Shown here: in pieces, positions 45,516 through 49,610 of the stretch
How the letters are laid out: each line of letters begins with the position of its first letter
How positions within the stretch are numbered: position 1 is the stretch's first letter
Source: Lachnospiraceae bacterium
GTDB lineage: Bacteria; Bacillota; Clostridia; Lachnospirales; Lachnospiraceae
Reading direction: 5' to 3'
Length of the DNA stretch: 49,610 bases
NCBI GenBank assembly: GCA_016280465.1
Contig: JAEEGT010000115.1
Span: forward strand, 1-49,610
The notes under the pieces: model-generated
Database searches by the model: none
Seen by the model: only the letters and a program-made list of their open reading frames with translations
Told to the model about the DNA's origin: nothing
Program-made: the position numbers and the translations under genes

Positions 45516-46550
45516 TTATTTAAACCTGGCCAGAGACCCTCTCTCCATATATTCGGTGGGAAGTTCTATATGGTTCACCACCTCTTTGTTTTCGATAAGA
45601 TCTATCAGGGAATCCACACAGGTGGAAGCGATCTGTCCGAAACTGCACCGCATGGTGGTAAGTCCAGGAGTCAGATACTTGGACATGGGGATATCATCAA
45701 AGCCTATGACCGAAACGTCCTCGGGGATACGATAACCCATATCCTTAAGGGCATTCATGGCACCGATGGCCATGACATCGTTGGCGGCAAATATCCCGGT
45801 GGGTTTAGTACCGGTCTTCTTACCGTATATCTCCTTAATGGCTTCGTATGCTTTTTCCTCATTAAAGTCACAGTCGACTTCTATTACGGACTCGATCCTG
45901 TCCTTGTTCTTTTCAAGGGCACTCTTTACGCCTTCGTGACGTCTGATGGCCGGAAGACGGTTTCTTTCGCAGCCTATGTATAAAAGGTTCTTATGGCCGT
46001 ATTCCACCAGTTTTTCAATGGCGAAGTAAGCCGAAACCTGGTCGTCCATATTAACGGCCACCACGTTCTTGTAATGGGAATCCCGTTCCTGATTCACAAG
46101 TACCAGGGGCACGCCCAGTTTGCCCAGCTTCTCTATGTCTTCGTTGCCCGTATTGTATCCCAAAAGGATCGCACCCCGGACCAGCTTGCTGTTAAAGATC
46201 TTTGCGATGGATTTAACATCCTGTTCAACATCGGTGAGATACACAAGGGTTTTGTAGCCCCTCTTCTGGGCACAGTTCGCTACCAGGTTCACAAGTTCCG
46301 TGGCGAAATGTGAGGTGATATCCTTGCTCACGCCTGCATAGGCATCGGAGTATGCGGAAAAGAAGCCTATGATCTGCTCTTCCTTGCCCACAAGGCTTCT
46401 GGCCTTGGAATTAGGTTCAAAATTGTATTCTTCGATATATTTGCGTATCTTGGCCTCGGTCTTGGGAGACACTCCTCCCACACCGTTGATCACTTTGGAC
46501 AGTGTTACACGGGATACGCCTATGATCTTTGCAAGTTCTTCTGTAGTCAT
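45516..46550 (-). CDS. LacI-family transcriptional regulator
   Basis: MTTEELAKIIGVSRVTLSKVINGVGGVSPKTEAKIRKYIEEYNFEPN HTH; FAANDVMAIGAMNALKDMGYRIPEDVSVIGFDDIP. Confidence 0.95.
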   Translation of the reverse strand: MTTEELAKIIGVSRVTLSKVINGVGGVSPKTEAKIRKYIEEYNFEPNSKARSLVGKEEQIIGFFSAYSDAYAGVSKDITSHFATELVNLVANCAQKRGYKTLVYLTDVEQDVKSIAKIFNSKLVRGAILLGYNTGNEDIEKLGKLGVPLVLVNQERDSHYKNVVAVNMDDQVSAYFAIEKLVEYGHKNLLYIGCERNRLPAIRRHEGVKSALEKNKDRIESVIEVDCDFNEEKAYEAIKEIYGKKTGTKPTGIFAANDVMAIGAMNALKDMGYRIPEDVSVIGFDDIPMSKYLTPGLTTMRCSFGQIASTCVDSLIDLIENKEVVNHIELPTEYMERGSLARFK

Positions 46551-46606
46551 TTGTTGTTTCCGCTTTCTTCCCCTTGTTTATTCGTCGCTATCCTACGGAT
46601 AAATCG

Positions 46607-46635
46607 ATAGTATATGGTATTTTATCACGTGTCAA
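46607..46635 (-). promoter_or_regulatory. Promoter of the lacI-family gene with overlapping operator O3
   Basis: TTGACA (46630-46635), N17, TACTAT (46607-46612); TTATCACGTGTCAA at 46622-46635 matches 12/14 of O1. Confidence 0.65.
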
Positions 46636-46653
46636 GAAATCGAATATTAAAAA

Positions 46654-47328
46654 TCATTTTCTTCGTTCCAAAAGCCGTACCACCAAAGCGGATACAAGCC
46701 CCACCGGAACAGCGGCAATGACATCGAGAGCGGAATGCTGTTTTACAAAGGTCGTGGAAGCCGCAATGGCTACAGCTGCAATGACAGTGAAGATCTTAAA
46801 GCCGAGGGATGCATATCTGTCCCTGCACCAGGTATATGCCACAGCCATGGAAAAAGCAACGTGCATGGAAGGAAACACACCTGTAGGAGTATCAAAGTTA
46901 TAGATTATATCAAGGATCCATGTGAAGAAATTCTCATGTGCAAAGCTTTCCGGTCTGAGGTTCTGAACACTGGGGAACAGGATGATGGTCACCACACCGA
47001 TTATCTGGCAGGTGATTATGAATCTTTGGACCCTTCTGAAACATTCTTTGTCAAAAAGGAGGTAAAAGAGCAGGGTCCCAAAAACGTAAAGATACCAGAA
47101 CACGTATATAAGGACAAATTCTTCCCTGAAGGGAATGATGTCATCCAGTTTTGAATGTATCACATGGCACTTTTCCACGGGGATCAGGTTCTCCGTGATA
47201 AAGTACATTGAAAAGTAAAACACCCATCCGAGTATCAACAAAAGATGGGAGTATTTGGGATCTGTCAAATTGGTAAGGCGAAGGCCTCTGTAATCTACGA
47301 GGGTCCTTCGCTCTTTTCTTTCTTTCAC
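46654..47328 (-). CDS. PAP2-family membrane phosphatase/phosphotransferase
   Basis: Multi-TM, TGVFPSMHVAFSMAVAYTW and KQHSALDVIAAVPVG. Confidence 0.82.
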   Translation of the reverse strand: MKERKERRTLVDYRGLRLTNLTDPKYSHLLLILGWVFYFSMYFITENLIPVEKCHVIHSKLDDIIPFREEFVLIYVFWYLYVFGTLLFYLLFDKECFRRVQRFIITCQIIGVVTIILFPSVQNLRPESFAHENFFTWILDIIYNFDTPTGVFPSMHVAFSMAVAYTWCRDRYASLGFKIFTVIAAVAIAASTTFVKQHSALDVIAAVPVGLVSALVVRLLERRK

Positions 47329-48146
47329 TGTAAATCTTTCTCCTTGTTGTCATCAGAGGCTGTGCCGGAAGTCAGATCGACTATAGGCAGGCTCTTTGGA
47401 TAGTGCTTTTTGGAAACATTGGGGTAGGGTACCACCGTATGCTCCGGAAGGGCCGCAGCCAGGGCTGTGATCTCGTCCATAAGGCATTTGGCTATACGCT
47501 CGCGTTCTTCTTCGGTAGGAGCTTCTGAATCGAATTTTATCGGTTTTCCAAACTCTATGCGCTTGAGCAAAGGCGCCAGATACATGGGCACAAAGGCAAG
47601 ATCCTTGCCCGTTTTCTTTCGGTACATCTTCGCGATATCGATAAACCTGTTTTGGAACATGTGAACGATATTGTTGTACTCATCGTAACACTCGGGAAAA
47701 ATGACCACGCGGACACCCTTTGAGAGCTCCTCGGTGGTCTCCTTGAAGGTCTTGACTATTCGCATGTCATGATAAACAGGGATCGTGTGTGCCGAATTGA
47801 AGACTATGTCAGCAATAGGCGGGATGATATAACTTAAGATTTTAAAGAACCAGCGGATCCAAAGAGGTTTTTTTGACCAAAAATCCCGATAAGCATAAGC
47901 CGAAACGGTCTTGGGGTCCATCATATCCCCTATGCACCAGGTGGCGTGCTTGCCGGGTATATACAGTTCTCCCGCAATGGGGCCATACATATGGCTGTGA
48001 TTCCCCACGATCACGCAGGGGCCGTCCTCCGGCAGGTTTTCTTCTCCGTATATTTTATATTTGGGCGAAAACATCCAGACCGAACGTCGAATAAATCGAT
48101 ATCCGGGCTTCAGTTTTTTATCATCAAGGTGTGCAAATCTGTTCAT
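47325..48146 (-). CDS. PlsC-like acyltransferase lacking the HX4D aspartate
   Basis: CVIVGNHSHMYGPIAGELYIPGKHATW and VVIFPECYDEYNN; overlaps the PAP2 start by 4 bp. Confidence 0.78.
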   Translation of the reverse strand: MNRFAHLDDKKLKPGYRFIRRSVWMFSPKYKIYGEENLPEDGPCVIVGNHSHMYGPIAGELYIPGKHATWCIGDMMDPKTVSAYAYRDFWSKKPLWIRWFFKILSYIIPPIADIVFNSAHTIPVYHDMRIVKTFKETTEELSKGVRVVIFPECYDEYNNIVHMFQNRFIDIAKMYRKKTGKDLAFVPMYLAPLLKRIEFGKPIKFDSEAPTEEERERIAKCLMDEITALAAALPEHTVVPYPNVSKKHYPKSLPIVDLTSGTASDDNKEKDLQ

Positions 48147-48162
48147 GCCGATCTAAACTGCC

Positions 48163-49053
48163 TTACTCCTTATTAACCTTGGGCTCGCTGTACTCACAGT
48201 CCTTGTCAAATCTGACGGTCTCCGGGGGTACCTCCAGGTCTTCGGGGTGGTTGAGGAAATACTTCATATCGGCAAAAAACTTGGCATAATATGCTCCGGC
48301 GCAAACTCTTTCATCCACAACGATACCTATGGGAAGAAAACGCTTCATGGAGGTTCCTTCTTCGTTGGTCACCGCTACCTGTTCCGTGGTGCCGAGGCTG
48401 AAGAACATGCCCACATTACCGAAATTGTAAATGTGATGATTAACGTGATGAAGGCCTATGGATGCTGTATTGGTGATATATGCACCCACATAGAAGGGCA
48501 GCTCCTCAATAAGGGTTTTCGGGCACATATCGTGCTTGTCAAGAAACTTTACCAGCGCAACCAGGAAAGAAGGCAGACCCGGGATCTTGAATACAGCCGC
48601 AGCAAGCTTATTTGACACATTGGAAGGGGTATCCTTACGCTCTGCCTCCACAGCCGCATTAAAGCGGTCACGGACGTCAAAAAGGGTATCGTAGGGATCG
48701 AACTTTAACTTAACAACAGCCTCGCCCTCGGAGTAGTCACCGGGGTTTTTAAGTATGGTAAAAGCACAGCTTAAGTTGTTACGGGCATAGAACCTTCTGT
48801 TCATGATAAATCTGTTAACTTCGGGGTTCTTGCTGACGGAACGTACATAGGCTGCTATAAAAAGCTGCATATGTGTAATGGTTTCGTTGCGTTCCTGTCT
48901 CAACTTACGTATGTATTTATTCATCCTGTCCATGTCCACCCTGTGCTGCAGGAAGACCTGGGCATCACAGCGCATGGGCATAAGATAGGGAGTTATCTGA
49001 ACAATGGGGTCTACACCTTTGATTCTGCGTCCGTCGGTTCTCTTTCCAAACAT
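48163..49053 (-). CDS. Stand-alone 2-oxoacid dehydrogenase E2 acyltransferase-domain-like protein, catalytic motif degenerate
   Basis: RCDAQVFLQHRVDMDRMNKYIRKLR..., FGNVGMFFSLG, PIGIVVDERVCAGAYYAKFFADMKYFLNHPEDL; start MFGKRTDGRR at 49053 behind GGAGG; no lipoyl domain. Confidence 0.75.
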   Translation of the reverse strand: MFGKRTDGRRIKGVDPIVQITPYLMPMRCDAQVFLQHRVDMDRMNKYIRKLRQERNETITHMQLFIAAYVRSVSKNPEVNRFIMNRRFYARNNLSCAFTILKNPGDYSEGEAVVKLKFDPYDTLFDVRDRFNAAVEAERKDTPSNVSNKLAAAVFKIPGLPSFLVALVKFLDKHDMCPKTLIEELPFYVGAYITNTASIGLHHVNHHIYNFGNVGMFFSLGTTEQVAVTNEEGTSMKRFLPIGIVVDERVCAGAYYAKFFADMKYFLNHPEDLEVPPETVRFDKDCEYSEPKVNKE

Positions 49054-49164
49054 AGTTGCCTCCAATAATAGACACTCACTATTGAATGATACCAAAATAT
49101 GGTAGTTTATACAAGTGTAAAAAGAGGGGGTAAGCTAGCCAGCACCATACAGATAAGTAAAAAA

Positions 49165-49195
49165 AGACCGGTTGCGAGTAAACTCGCACCGGTCT
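49165..49195 (-). terminator. Rho-independent terminator of tuf
   Basis: AGACCGGtGCGAGT...ACTCGCAaCCGGTCTTTTTTT on the minus strand, long stem with one bulge. Confidence 0.9.
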
Positions 49196-49226
49196 ATTTT
49201 TACTGTTTTGCTTGGCTTGTAACTGA

Positions 49227-49610
49227 TTACTCGATGATTGTAGCTACACGGCCTGAACCAACGGTACGTCCACCTTCACGGATAGCGAAGGTAAGACCCT
49301 GCTCCATAGCGATGGGGTGGATGAGTTCGATGGTCATTTCTACGTTATCACCAGGCATGCACATCTCGGTACCTGCAGGAAGGTTGCAAACACCGGTAAC
49401 GTCGGTTGTTCTGAAGTAGAACTGAGGACGATAGTTGTTGAAGAAAGGAGTGTGACGTCCACCTTCATCCTTGGTAAGAACGTATACCTGAGCGGTAAAT
49501 TTCTTGTGGCACTTTACTGAGCCGGGCTTTGCAAGAACCTGACCTCTTTCGATGTCGGTTCTGTTGATACCACGAAGAAGTACACCGATGTTATCACCTG
49601 CCATAGCCTC
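49227..49610 (-). CDS. tuf: Elongation factor Tu, C-terminal part (5' end beyond window)
   Basis: [73 protein letters not shown]...[17 protein letters not shown]. Confidence 0.98.
   Translation of the reverse strand, partial: EAMAGDNIGVLLRGINRTDIERGQVLAKPGSVKCHKKFTAQVYVLTKDEGGRHTPFFNNYRPQFYFRTTDVTGVCNLPAGTEMCMPGDNVEMTIELIHPIAMEQGLTFAIREGGRTVGSGRVATIIE

Noticed and set aside
1-49610. CRISPR arrays, tRNAs, rRNAs, transposases or integrases
   Set aside because: None were recognised in the intergenic gaps or translated ORFs; no regularly spaced repeats were seen.

Overview
This 49.6 kb window is almost entirely minus-strand and looks like a Lachnospiraceae-like Clostridia chromosome (inference from gene content and protein style, no search run). 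It starts inside rpoB (3' end cut by the window edge) and ends inside tuf (5' end cut). Between them, in minus-strand transcription order, lie: (i) an E2-like protein / PlsC-like acyltransferase / PAP2 module; (ii) a LacI-controlled 13-gene carbohydrate cluster (30.5-46.6 kb) with a CUT1-type ABC transporter, GH105, GPH symporter, beta-propeller protein, an unassigned 627-codon ORF, and four different metallohydrolase/phosphoesterase folds; (iii) a low-GC islet with a lipoprotein, XRE regulators and a HigBA-type toxin-antitoxin; (iv) a tightly coupled acyltransferase / GT8 / GT8-PlsC fusion operon; (v) an Opp-type ABC operon in which four of five subunits carry insertions or are oversized; (vi) glmS, a DUF3048 lipoprotein, GtrA, a domain-permuted GH3 and a hybrid histidine kinase. 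Best candidates for undescribed biology: the GT8/PlsC operon, the pectin-type cluster rich in phosphoesterase folds, the expanded Opp transporter, and the E2-like pseudoenzyme plus non-canonical PlsC module. All family calls were made by reading motifs; no database searches were run.
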